This document shows positions 1 to 8,894 of a stretch of 35,172 nt of DNA, in pieces (within the stretch, counting starts at the first letter, position 1; each line of letters begins with the position of its first letter). The notes under the pieces are model-generated. The model was not told the origin of the DNA, searched no databases, and saw only the letters and a program-made list of their open reading frames with translations. The stretch spans positions 1-35,172 of the forward strand of contig QHNQ01000016.1 in assembly GCA_003218135.1 (NCBI GenBank), written 5' to 3'. The position numbers and the translations under genes are program-made. The stretch comes from Verrucomicrobiota bacterium (lineage in GTDB: Bacteria; Verrucomicrobiota; Verrucomicrobiia; Chthoniobacterales; UBA10450).

Positions 1-288
1 TTCTATCGCGATACGCTCGGCTTGCCTTTGATCGAGGAGGAAAAGGACGGTTGCATTTTCCAATTCGGACCGAACCGGCTTTGGATCGACAGCGTCCCGA
101 ACCTGAGTCATTCAGACATCTGGCTGGAATTAGAAACGAACGACACCGAAGCCGCCGCGGCATTTCTAAAAGTGCACGGCGTGATAGGACGCGATGAAGT
201 CGAGCAACTCCGCGAGGATTTCAACGGCTTCTTCATCTCTGCCCCGAACGGCGTGATTCATCTCGTGGTCGGGCCCGAAGACGTGTGA
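1..288 (+). CDS. VOC/glyoxalase family protein, 5'-truncated by window edge
   Basis: Frame 1 is open from base 1: FYRDTLGLPLIEEEKDGCIFQFGPNRLWIDSV...; FYRDTLGLP is typical of the start of VOC domains. Confidence 0.75.
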   Translation, partial: FYRDTLGLPLIEEEKDGCIFQFGPNRLWIDSVPNLSHSDIWLELETNDTEAAAAFLKVHGVIGRDEVEQLREDFNGFFISAPNGVIHLVVGPEDV

Positions 289-361
289 AGGAGAGTGAAA
301 CGTTAAACGAGTTACAAAGTTACAAAGCTGCAGAACGTGCCGCTTGTAAGGATGTAACCCT

Positions 362-1561
362 CTAACCAATTACTCCCGCGGCAACTCCGCGCCACCGTCC
401 CACCCAGGTACTCCATCCGTAAAACCCCAAAGGTTCTAAGCAGCCCGCCTGGACTAACGCATCCACATCCGCCCGGCTCGGCGTGATCTTTTCGTTGGAA
501 TCGGCGCCATAGTAATCGTCAATGACCATCCAACAGCTGTTGGCGAATGTGTCGCGGTAGCACTCGATGTCACGCCGTTTGGCGGCGTCGGCGTCGAGAA
601 TAAAAAGATCAACTTCATCGGGACCCAGTGCCTGCTGAACTGCGGAGACCGTTGCGGGATCAAACGAATATCCCTTGATGACCGTGACCATTTCCGACAC
701 GCCGTGTTTGGCAAGATTGCGCCCCAAATCGCGCAAGACATTGCGCGTGCCGAGTCGTTTGTGTTTCACGCTTCCACCTGGCTCGATTGCGATCAGTTTT
801 TTTTGCTGGCCCGAATCGCGCACACCGAAAGCCGCGGCGATGGTCGCACCGCCAAGAAAAGCACCAACCTCCAGAATGTCGCCCGCGCAAATCTTTGCGA
901 AGTGATAGACGAGAATCAGCACATCAAGATGCAACATCGAATACTTGTCGCGGATCTTCAGCAATTCGGCGTGAATCGGCTGGTGCCGATACTCCATCAG
1001 GGTATGCATCAGACTTAAACTTTCGCTGTAGCCACCCGTCCGCCATGCGTCCCCATGCTCGCGCGCGGGACAATGCAACCCCATCACGGCGAGGTCGCGC
1101 TCTACGCTGTCGAACCGCGCAATCCCGGGGAGAAATCCCCAGCGCTCGAAGCCGAGACGCTCGAACAATTTTAAACTCGGCTCGTTATGCCCGAAGACGA
1201 GACCGATAAGCGCTGTGATCCCCAGCGATGGCGCGCGGCCGATCGCGTGCTCCAATAATCCCTGTGCCACGCGCCGGCGTCGGAACTCTTCGTCGACATA
1301 AACGCTGATCTCTGCCGTGCCACGATACGCAGACCGCGGCAGGAATTTTTTGAAATCGAGCCAGCCAATCACCCGGCCCTCAGATTCCGCGACCCAAAAG
1401 GGATATTGCTCCGGCGAATGTTCACGAAACCATGGCAAACGTGCTTCGACGGTAGTCGGCTCAAGCTCAGCTGTCACCATCCGCGTCGGCACAGTGGCGT
1501 TGTAGATTTCGACAATCGCCGGCAGGTCCGCCTCAACAGCATCGCGGATAATCAGATTCAC
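362..1561 (-). CDS. Fusion protein: N-terminal GNAT (phosphinothricin acetyltransferase-like) + C-terminal class I SAM methyltransferase
   Basis: 399 aa; N-terminus IRDAVEADLPAIVEIYN...RRRRVAQGLLEHAI...FGHNEPSLKLFERLGFERWG is GNAT-like; C-terminus has GDILEVGAFLGGAT (SAM motif I-like) and DLFILDADAAKR. Confidence 0.75.
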   Translation of the reverse strand: MNLIIRDAVEADLPAIVEIYNATVPTRMVTAELEPTTVEARLPWFREHSPEQYPFWVAESEGRVIGWLDFKKFLPRSAYRGTAEISVYVDEEFRRRRVAQGLLEHAIGRAPSLGITALIGLVFGHNEPSLKLFERLGFERWGFLPGIARFDSVERDLAVMGLHCPAREHGDAWRTGGYSESLSLMHTLMEYRHQPIHAELLKIRDKYSMLHLDVLILVYHFAKICAGDILEVGAFLGGATIAAAFGVRDSGQQKKLIAIEPGGSVKHKRLGTRNVLRDLGRNLAKHGVSEMVTVIKGYSFDPATVSAVQQALGPDEVDLFILDADAAKRRDIECYRDTFANSCWMVIDDYYGADSNEKITPSRADVDALVQAGCLEPLGFYGWSTWVGRWRGVAAGVIG

Positions 1562-2988
1562 GGCTTCCGCTTCTTGATTGGACTTCGGGTAGCGGCGGGG
1601 GAACTCGTGGACGCGTGCGTCGAATTAGCCGGGGCGGTCGCTGCGGGACTCGAAATGGGAAATGCAAACGTCGGCGATGGGAAGGCAGATGGCGTGCCCG
1701 ACGCGCTTGGCGCAGGAGACGCTGTGGCGTTGGGCGACGAGGAAGGACTCGGCGTTGGGCTCGGAGTGGGCGATGGGATGATTTTTTCCCAGTGATGCAG
1801 CGGCACAGTCGCGCCGCCGATCTCTTTGACTAGCGCTTCGCACCGCGCCTGCAGTTTGTCCAAATCGGGCGAGTCCGCTGGCTTATCAGCAGTTCCAGGA
1901 AAAATGATATAGGTCACCTTGAGATCGCTCACGGGGCGATTGTAAGGCGTCGAAAGCGCGTTGATCTGCTTTGCGATGCGCAGCGAAGCCTCCCCAACTT
2001 TATCATTCGGTCCTACATCGCCGACAATTGCCGGATAAATCGAATCTCCGAAAACCACCAGCGCATAATCGCCGAGTTTTACCGGCTCGTTGGCATGCGT
2101 AAATGCGCCCGGCACCACGATGAAAGGGTCGGTCGCGCCAATAAGGAAGCTGTACTTTTTCAGTGTGCCCACCTCCGCGCGCAATTCTGCAATCTTGTTA
2201 CGCAGGTCGCGCTTTCGTACGGGCGTGGTAGTTGCAAGCGCATACTCATCTTCCGCGCGTTTCAATGTATCCTCCGTCCCAGCGAGGTAAGGGTTGGGTC
2301 CCGAGGTTTTCTTTGGCCAGCGATAACTGGTGAACGGTTTGAAATTTGCCGGCGCGCCAGTGCCTACCGGCATCCGATCTCCATCGGAACCGTCAGCGTC
2401 CACGTCCATGTCTGCTTGGAGCACGAGCGCTTTTCGGTGACTCTGCGGATGCTGAAGCTGCAGCACAGTCTGGCAGTCGAAGAAATTGTGCCGTGACAGA
2501 AGCAGATCCAGGCGGACAAGGTTTTCGCGTAGCATTCTGATTTTGGCGTCGTAAAGCTGTGCGTAAAGGGGTGAGACCGGATCGGACGAAATCATTGACG
2601 CCAAACCGGGCAACAATGTGGGTAACTGCGGGCTGACTTTCGCCAGTTCCTCGATTGTCTTGTTCGGTGAAGGCACGCGTGCCTGTAGCCTTAGATCGAG
2701 TGTGTAACTGTCGGGCTGGTTGCGTTCGGTCGTCGCGTCGGCCCCTGGGACCGTCTCGACTGTGGAATGAAGCGTAATCCCATTGAATAGCTTGCCGGTG
2801 TCTAATTTTCCGGTGATCACGGGCGGCCGGGTCGGCGTCGGTTCAGGTGTTGGCGTCGTGGATATTTCAGGAGGCGCCATCCGTTGCAGTCGCTCGAGCG
2901 AGACCCAGCGGTAAACAATTGCGGCGAAAAGCGCGGCGAAAATAACCAGCACCAGCCGCCGCCATGTCCGAAGGCGAATTCTTGCCAC
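1558..2988 (-). CDS. Membrane-anchored GH75 (fungal-type chitosanase)-like protein with Pro/Ser-rich C-terminal tail
   Basis: 476 aa; N-terminal TM (RLVLVIFAALFAAIVYRWV); core FIVVPGAF...VKLGDYALVVFGDSIYPAIVGDVGPNDKVGEASLRIAKQIN...VTYIIFPGTAD resembles GH75; low-complexity PSPTPSPTPSPSSSP tail. Confidence 0.6.
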   Translation of the reverse strand: MARIRLRTWRRLVLVIFAALFAAIVYRWVSLERLQRMAPPEISTTPTPEPTPTRPPVITGKLDTGKLFNGITLHSTVETVPGADATTERNQPDSYTLDLRLQARVPSPNKTIEELAKVSPQLPTLLPGLASMISSDPVSPLYAQLYDAKIRMLRENLVRLDLLLSRHNFFDCQTVLQLQHPQSHRKALVLQADMDVDADGSDGDRMPVGTGAPANFKPFTSYRWPKKTSGPNPYLAGTEDTLKRAEDEYALATTTPVRKRDLRNKIAELRAEVGTLKKYSFLIGATDPFIVVPGAFTHANEPVKLGDYALVVFGDSIYPAIVGDVGPNDKVGEASLRIAKQINALSTPYNRPVSDLKVTYIIFPGTADKPADSPDLDKLQARCEALVKEIGGATVPLHHWEKIIPSPTPSPTPSPSSSPNATASPAPSASGTPSAFPSPTFAFPISSPAATAPANSTHASTSSPAATRSPIKKRKP

Positions 2989-2992
2989 GCGA

Positions 2993-3310
2993 TTACTTTT
3001 TTACCCAGGCGACGATTGCCGCAACGATCCCGATCACGCTCAGGATCGACATGATGCCCGCGGGCATCACCTTTCCGGTGCGCAGAAATTTGGGAACGAA
3101 CTGCCCCGCGAGTAAAAGCGAGAGAATCAGTGCACTCGCCAATCCAATCGCGCGATGCTCGGGCAACAGAAATGCAGCTACTAGCAATAGCACCCCAGTG
3201 ATTGAGCCGGCAATGATCGACGCCACGCTGCCCGCCTTTACGTAACCGACAATCCCGCCAGCGATTGTCAGAACGCCGAAAATAATAAAATAAAGCTTTG
3301 CTGCTTCCAT
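2993..3310 (-). CDS. TMEM14 / UPF0136-like small membrane protein
   Basis: From Met MEAAKLYFIIFGVLTIAGGIVGYVKAGSVASIIAGSITGVLLLVAAFLL...; four hydrophobic segments; start trimmed from the longer ORF. Confidence 0.65.
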   Translation of the reverse strand: MEAAKLYFIIFGVLTIAGGIVGYVKAGSVASIIAGSITGVLLLVAAFLLPEHRAIGLASALILSLLLAGQFVPKFLRTGKVMPAGIMSILSVIGIVAAIVAWVKK

Positions 3311-3558
3311 ACACTCACGAACACTCAGAGTCGATTGCGGTTGGCGCATTCGTAAGCCAACAGCTCCCCGCTGTCCAGTGGGACTACGAAGAGGCGTAGC
3401 GCTGCGTCTAGCTAGCGCCAACGGCGCTGGCTCAAATCGAAGCAGTCACTTCGTGACCTCGGGCAGCCAACGCGGTGACTAACTTCGTCATTCTTACCTG
3501 CCCATCCTAACTTGGCTTTAACCTTTCTTTCCATCTTAATCATGAATATGCTCCCGAG

Positions 3559-6273
3559 GTGACTAACGAGCGCAGTGGCAGTGTCGCAGCAGCGACGTCG
3601 CGTGAGTTTGTCACCGGACAAAGAGTCTTTGGCCGTTACGCGCTAGTGAAGGTGCTCGGGCGAGGTGGAATGGGGGTTGTCTGGCTGGCGCACGATGAAG
3701 AGCTGGAGCGCAATGTCGCACTGAAATTTCTTCCCGATTTGATGATCCAGGATCGTGCGCTGTTGGATCAACTTAAGCGTGAGACGAAGCGTTGCTTGGA
3801 ATTGACGCATCCTCACATCGTTCGGATCCACGACTTCGCGCATGACGAACGCTCTGGCTGCATTTCAATGGAATACATCGATGGCGAAACGCTTTCGAAC
3901 TTGCGAGCTGAGAAAGAGCGAAGAGTCTTCGAGCCAGATGAGATCGCCACTTGGATGCGTCAACTCTGTGACGCACTCGATTATGCGCACAATCACGCGA
4001 AGGTCATCCATTGTGACTTGAAACCCGCAAACCTGATGGTGAATCAACGAGGCGATCTGAAGATCTCGGATTTTGGTATAGCGCGGAGTCTCACTGATTC
4101 AGTCAGCCGGCTAACCATGGAGCAAGGCCGGAGCGGGACGCTCGTTTATATGAGCCCACAACAACTGAATGGCGAACGCAATACACATCTGGACGATATT
4201 TACTCGTTGGGCGCGAGCATCTACGAATTGCTTACGAGCAAGCCGCCCTTCTATTCGGGGAACATCGACCGGCAAATTTGCGAGCGACTTGCTCCGTCGA
4301 TGACCGAGCGGCGAAAAGAATTCGATATCGAGCCGGCGTTCGTTCCACGGCTTTGGGAAGATACGGTCGCAGCATGTCTGGCGAAAGACACGTCACGCCG
4401 CCCCCAATCGGCCGCAGAAGTTGCGCAACGGCTACAGCTTGCCTCAGGGCAGACAAGAATAAGCAGGCCTCGTGGTAAGAGCTCAAACAGGAAAGCGCTG
4501 ATTGTCGGTGGCATCGCAGCACTCTGCGTTCTCTCGCTTGCTGGCTTTTACTTCGGAGCGTTTAAGCGGCAGGCCAAACCTGTATCGCAAGAAGCCGCGA
4601 TTCCCGAAAAATCGATCGCCGTCTTGCCGTTTGAAAACCGAAGCGAGGAAAAAGCCAATGCCTACTTTGCTGATGGTATCCAGGACGAAATCCTCACCGA
4701 TCTCGCCAAGATCGCTGATCTGAAGGTAATTAGCCGCACAAGCGTGATGCAGTACAGGAATACGGCATCACGCAACCTTCGCGAGATCGCCCAGCAACTT
4801 GGCGTCTCGAATATACTGGAAGGGAGCGTGCAACGTGTCGCGAATCACGTGCGAGTGAATGCGCAATTGATCGATGCCCGGAACGACACGCACCTTTGGG
4901 GGGAGACCTATGACCGCGACCTCGCGGACGTTTTTGCGATCCAAAGCGAGATTGCGAAGGCGGTCGCTGATCAGCTTCAGGCTAAGCTGTCGCCAAGGGA
5001 GAAAGCCGCGATTGAGCAACCGCCGACAAGTGATCTTGCTGCTTATGATTATTATGTCCGCGCCAAGACGCTGCTTGCAGTCAGCACTGATACCCGCCAA
5101 GGCGGATATCTTTTTCAGGCTGAACACCTACTGGCAGAGGCTGTCGGCAGTGACCCAACGTTTTTGCTAGCGTATTGCAAACTGGCGTACGTCCATCAAG
5201 AGCTTTATTACACGGGATTTGACCACACGGCTGGCCGGCTCGCGCAGGCAAATGAGGCTATGAGAAAAGCGCTGGAATTGGGACCCGATCGAGGGGAAGC
5301 CCACCTCGCTGCCGTGTGGGTCTACTATCACTGTTATTTTGATTACAATCGCGCTCGGTCAGAGCTGGAAATAGCGCGAAGCACCCTGCCGAACGACCCC
5401 GAAGTGTTTGCACTTGCCGGTTATATGGATCGGCGACAGGGACATTGGAAAGAGCATATCCAAAATTTAGAACGCGCTGCGCAAGTCGATCCACGAAACA
5501 TAGAAATCCTGCACGGCTTGGCGCAAGGCTACGAGTTGCTTCGCCAATTTCCCGATATGGCCACTGTCCTGGACCGCATCCTGGCCATAACCCCTAATGA
5601 TCCGTTAATGCGTGTTGCGAGGGGCGGAGTGGATTTTGAATGGCACGCGGATACCAGGCAGTTACATGCGATTATTCAGGATATCATCGCCAAAGATCCG
5701 AACGCAGGTGCCGCTTTCGCTCAAGACTGGCTCGTTCATGCGCTTTGCGAACGCAATGCGGCCGAAATTCAGCAGGCTCTGGCTTTGATCCCGCGTGAAG
5801 GAATAACTGCAATTACCGTTAGACTTTGCCGTCCGTTTTACGAAGGATTGGCCGCGCGGGCTCTTAAAGACGCGGGCGCTGCGAAGAACGCATTTGTTGC
5901 GGCGCGGACTGAGATGGAGAAGATCGTCCAAGCGGAACCAGATTATCCACAGGCACTTTGCGTCCTGGGAATGATTGATGCCGCGCTCGGACGCAAGGAT
6001 GAAGCACTGCGCGAAGCACAGCGGGCGCTCGAACTGCTACCGGCTGATAAGGACCCATTAACGCACGCCGAACTAATCAAAACCCTTGCGGTAGTCTATG
6101 CTTGGACCGGAAACACGAGCGCTGCACTGAACGAATTGAAAAGCCTGTTACAAATTCCCGCGCCGCTTTCGTACGGAGAGTTGCGGCTATACCCTTACTG
6201 GGATCCCTTGCGGGGCGATCCACGATTTGATCAGCTTGTCGCGGAGTCAGCGAAACCGGTTGCAATCAAATAG
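3559..6273 (+). CDS. Ser/Thr protein kinase with TM, TolB-like N-domain and TPR region (paralogue 1)
   Basis: 904 aa, GTG start; LGRGGMGVVW, VALKFL, VIHCDLKPAN, SDFGIA; TM RKALIVGGIAALCVLSLAGFYF; SIAVLPFENRSEEKANAYFADGIQDEIL; TPR-like repeats. Confidence 0.9.
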   Translation: MTNERSGSVAAATSREFVTGQRVFGRYALVKVLGRGGMGVVWLAHDEELERNVALKFLPDLMIQDRALLDQLKRETKRCLELTHPHIVRIHDFAHDERSGCISMEYIDGETLSNLRAEKERRVFEPDEIATWMRQLCDALDYAHNHAKVIHCDLKPANLMVNQRGDLKISDFGIARSLTDSVSRLTMEQGRSGTLVYMSPQQLNGERNTHLDDIYSLGASIYELLTSKPPFYSGNIDRQICERLAPSMTERRKEFDIEPAFVPRLWEDTVAACLAKDTSRRPQSAAEVAQRLQLASGQTRISRPRGKSSNRKALIVGGIAALCVLSLAGFYFGAFKRQAKPVSQEAAIPEKSIAVLPFENRSEEKANAYFADGIQDEILTDLAKIADLKVISRTSVMQYRNTASRNLREIAQQLGVSNILEGSVQRVANHVRVNAQLIDARNDTHLWGETYDRDLADVFAIQSEIAKAVADQLQAKLSPREKAAIEQPPTSDLAAYDYYVRAKTLLAVSTDTRQGGYLFQAEHLLAEAVGSDPTFLLAYCKLAYVHQELYYTGFDHTAGRLAQANEAMRKALELGPDRGEAHLAAVWVYYHCYFDYNRARSELEIARSTLPNDPEVFALAGYMDRRQGHWKEHIQNLERAAQVDPRNIEILHGLAQGYELLRQFPDMATVLDRILAITPNDPLMRVARGGVDFEWHADTRQLHAIIQDIIAKDPNAGAAFAQDWLVHALCERNAAEIQQALALIPREGITAITVRLCRPFYEGLAARALKDAGAAKNAFVAARTEMEKIVQAEPDYPQALCVLGMIDAALGRKDEALREAQRALELLPADKDPLTHAELIKTLAVVYAWTGNTSAALNELKSLLQIPAPLSYGELRLYPYWDPLRGDPRFDQLVAESAKPVAIK

Positions 6274-6290
6274 AATCTTGTTGCCGTACC

Positions 6291-8234
6291 TTACGCGCAA
6301 TTGTGCAGAACTCCGCGTCTTAAAAGATCGACAATCGCGCCATTTGTCGCCTGCGCATCTGCCGCCGGGAGTTTTCTCAAAATCCATCCTTTTCGCCGTG
6401 GCCTGGTAAGTACGTCAAGGATCGTTGCAACATTGTCTCCGACTTGAAGTGTCTTGGATTCATAACCAGATGTTCCACGATATACGACAAAGTTATGGCT
6501 GGTGGAGCGCGCAGACGTTGAGCGCCACGCCGCCACCCGATGGTGGATACGATCGAGTACCGTGGGAATATCGAACGTGTTCCGAAAGAGCGTAGTGCCA
6601 CGAGCGACACAGATGTCCCCGTCGGATCCGTTTGGCCTTGGTTGTGCGTTTGAATTGTTTTCCGGCTGCCGTGCGCGAAGATGCGCCCACGCAAACTCGA
6701 CCAATTGTTCAACAACTCTGCGCCTTGATCGCCTCTCAATTATTAATAGAAGCAGTTTCTGAAACACCTCTTCGTGCGTAACGCGACCTTTCTCGCAACG
6801 CGATAGAATCGTGAAAAGCAGGTTTGATAATGTGGTTTCGAGACATTCCAACACAGCTTGCAATAATGGTCCCCCAAGAGCAGACAAATGCGAGAGTGCA
6901 CTTGTTACGCCAGTGGTCATTGTTCGTGGCAGTTCCGTCCTGTAAAAATGGTGATTCATGAAGATTTCCGGATTGTTGCGAAGCAATGCCGGCTCATCTG
7001 CTGCCAAAGGCGGGAAATTGAAGTCGCTAATGTGTCCGTCGTATAACAGCTGATTCTTGTTCTCTTCATAGAGTGCCGTTCCCGGCTCCGGTGTGAGCAG
7101 ATGTAACTGCAAAGATGTCGTAGCTGGTGAAATCCGAAGGCAACTGTCCAAGCAATCCAGGGTTGCTTTCAAATCTGAAACAGTCTCTTCAGGAAACCCT
7201 GTAATAAAGGACGTCGTTACACTGATTCCGAGTTCCTTGGCCTGTGTCAGTGTGGGATGTAGCAAACTGATATCGAGGCGCTTTTTTACTACCTCTTGAA
7301 GACTCGGCGATCCTGTTTCAACACCAAAGTATATGCCCCGACATCCGGAACGAGCCATCTCACTCAGTAGTTCTGAATCAACGCAATCGATGCGCGCCGA
7401 GCACGTCCACGAAAAGCTGCATGGCCTGACTTCTTCGCAAAACTCAAGGACTTTTCGCCGATTTACAGTGAAGAGATCATGTTGCAGCGAAAAATCAGTC
7501 AGTCCGTAAGTGTTATTAAGGCATTTCAATTCGCTGACGAGCTTTCCAGCGGCTTTAACTCTGTACTTTCTGCCGAAAAACGTCGCCGTAGAGCAGAACG
7601 TACAGTGGAACGGACAACCCCGCCCTGCCTCGACTCGCATTGTACGTAGCCCGAGCTCATGTATCGGATAAAAATGAAATGCCGCTAGCGGCAGTCGATC
7701 GACATCCATTACACTGGCCTCGACCCTTGAACGACAGACCCGGGGCCCGTCCCGATAACTGATGCCAGGTATCGCGGACAAATCGCTTTGCGCGTCAAGT
7801 GCATCCAACAGAGGAATAATTGTCTCCTCGGCCTCTCCGCGGACAAGCACATCGAAATCGCTAAACTTAGTCATAATTGGCGACTCGAGGACAGTTGGAT
7901 GCGGACCGCCCAACAAAACAAACGTGTTGGGGCTGCGCTGTTTTATGCATCGTGCGATCTTCACAACAGCAACGAAGTTACAACCGAGCGCGGTAAGGCC
8001 GACAGCGTCGGGCTGAATGTTAAGCAGCTGTTCAGCAACATCGTCGTAAATCGAGCTATCAAGCGTTAACTTTCCTCTGTGCAACTGCAGCATCGGATCG
8101 TAGAGAGCCGGTTTATGTTGCGACTTCTCAAGCTCGGCGATCAGTGAGATCAACCCAAGATGAGGGTAAAAATTATCAGGGCTTGTTAATCCGCTGTTAT
8201 CGAGAAGGAAGTTTTGCACGAACACGATCTTCAT
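6291..8234 (-). CDS. Cobalamin-binding radical SAM protein with C-terminal winged-helix/PqqD-like tail
   Basis: 647 aa; N-terminal B12-binding-like region (GLISLIAELEKSQHKPALYDP...VGLTALGCNF...VLLGGPHPT); rSAM motif GRGCPFHCTFCSTATFFG (CxxxCxxC); C-terminal VGDNVATILDVLTRPRRKGWILRKLPAADAQATNGAIVDLLRRGVL. Confidence 0.88.
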   Translation of the reverse strand: MKIVFVQNFLLDNSGLTSPDNFYPHLGLISLIAELEKSQHKPALYDPMLQLHRGKLTLDSSIYDDVAEQLLNIQPDAVGLTALGCNFVAVVKIARCIKQRSPNTFVLLGGPHPTVLESPIMTKFSDFDVLVRGEAEETIIPLLDALDAQSDLSAIPGISYRDGPRVCRSRVEASVMDVDRLPLAAFHFYPIHELGLRTMRVEAGRGCPFHCTFCSTATFFGRKYRVKAAGKLVSELKCLNNTYGLTDFSLQHDLFTVNRRKVLEFCEEVRPCSFSWTCSARIDCVDSELLSEMARSGCRGIYFGVETGSPSLQEVVKKRLDISLLHPTLTQAKELGISVTTSFITGFPEETVSDLKATLDCLDSCLRISPATTSLQLHLLTPEPGTALYEENKNQLLYDGHISDFNFPPLAADEPALLRNNPEIFMNHHFYRTELPRTMTTGVTSALSHLSALGGPLLQAVLECLETTLSNLLFTILSRCEKGRVTHEEVFQKLLLLIIERRSRRRVVEQLVEFAWAHLRARQPENNSNAQPRPNGSDGDICVARGTTLFRNTFDIPTVLDRIHHRVAAWRSTSARSTSHNFVVYRGTSGYESKTLQVGDNVATILDVLTRPRRKGWILRKLPAADAQATNGAIVDLLRRGVLHNCA

Positions 8235-8343
8235 AGGCGGAAATGCGTGCTCGCCATGACTGGCTAGACCGTTGTTAACGACTACAAAAAATCCGAGTGA
8301 TCACCTCTTTGTCCGGTACGGGTGAAATCTAATACCGATGCGC

Positions 8344-8562
8344 TCAGATTTGAACCGGTTTGTCGCCCACTTGGATGCTCGGAATACTCGTGATCTTTAT
8401 TTCCTTGATTTTGAACTTCGCTACACCGGATTTGCGAATTTTTTCTTTCACCTTCTTTTTCTGTGCGCTAGTCAGTGTGATAGTAATCGAATTTTCGGTC
8501 ACTGTTACCTTGTTCTTCGCCGCCTTTCTGGCGGGCTTTCCTGATTTTGTTGCCATAATCAT
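8344..8562 (-). CDS. Small Lys-rich protein, upstream of and co-directional with the B12-rSAM gene
   Basis: 72 aa MIMATKSGKPARKAAKNKVTVTENSITITLTSAQKKKVKEKIRKSGVAKFKIKEIKITSIPSIQVGDKPVQI; same strand, 110 nt upstream of the rSAM start. Confidence 0.6.
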   Translation of the reverse strand: MIMATKSGKPARKAAKNKVTVTENSITITLTSAQKKKVKEKIRKSGVAKFKIKEIKITSIPSIQVGDKPVQI

Positions 8563-8894
8563 GCAGGATTTCGACTCTGTTTCTTTTTGTCAAGTGCGTT
8601 CGATTGCGACGTTACAAACACGCACGTTAAAAATACCGACGGATTCAAATCCTTGTGTCTAGGTTCGGCTTTACTTCTGACCAGCTGTGGTTCGGCCTCG
8701 CTCACGTACGGTCGGCATCGACCTCCTATCGAAGAGAAAACAGTCGAGTCAAGTACCACGCAAAAATCATACCGGATGGAAACGCCCGGCGTACCTGTTG
8801 CCTTACAGCGTGTAAATCTTACCATTCCTACCTGCTCCACCTCTACCGCAGCTTTGATCTTTCTTTCCATCTTAAGCATGAATAATATTGCAAG

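Noticed and set aside
3361-3480. Several short palindromes between the TMEM14-like gene and kinase 1 (e.g. agcgcc-aac-ggcgct, gtcac-ttc-gtgac)
   Set aside because: Short stems and no clear element boundaries; too weak to call a defined repeat without a genome-wide search
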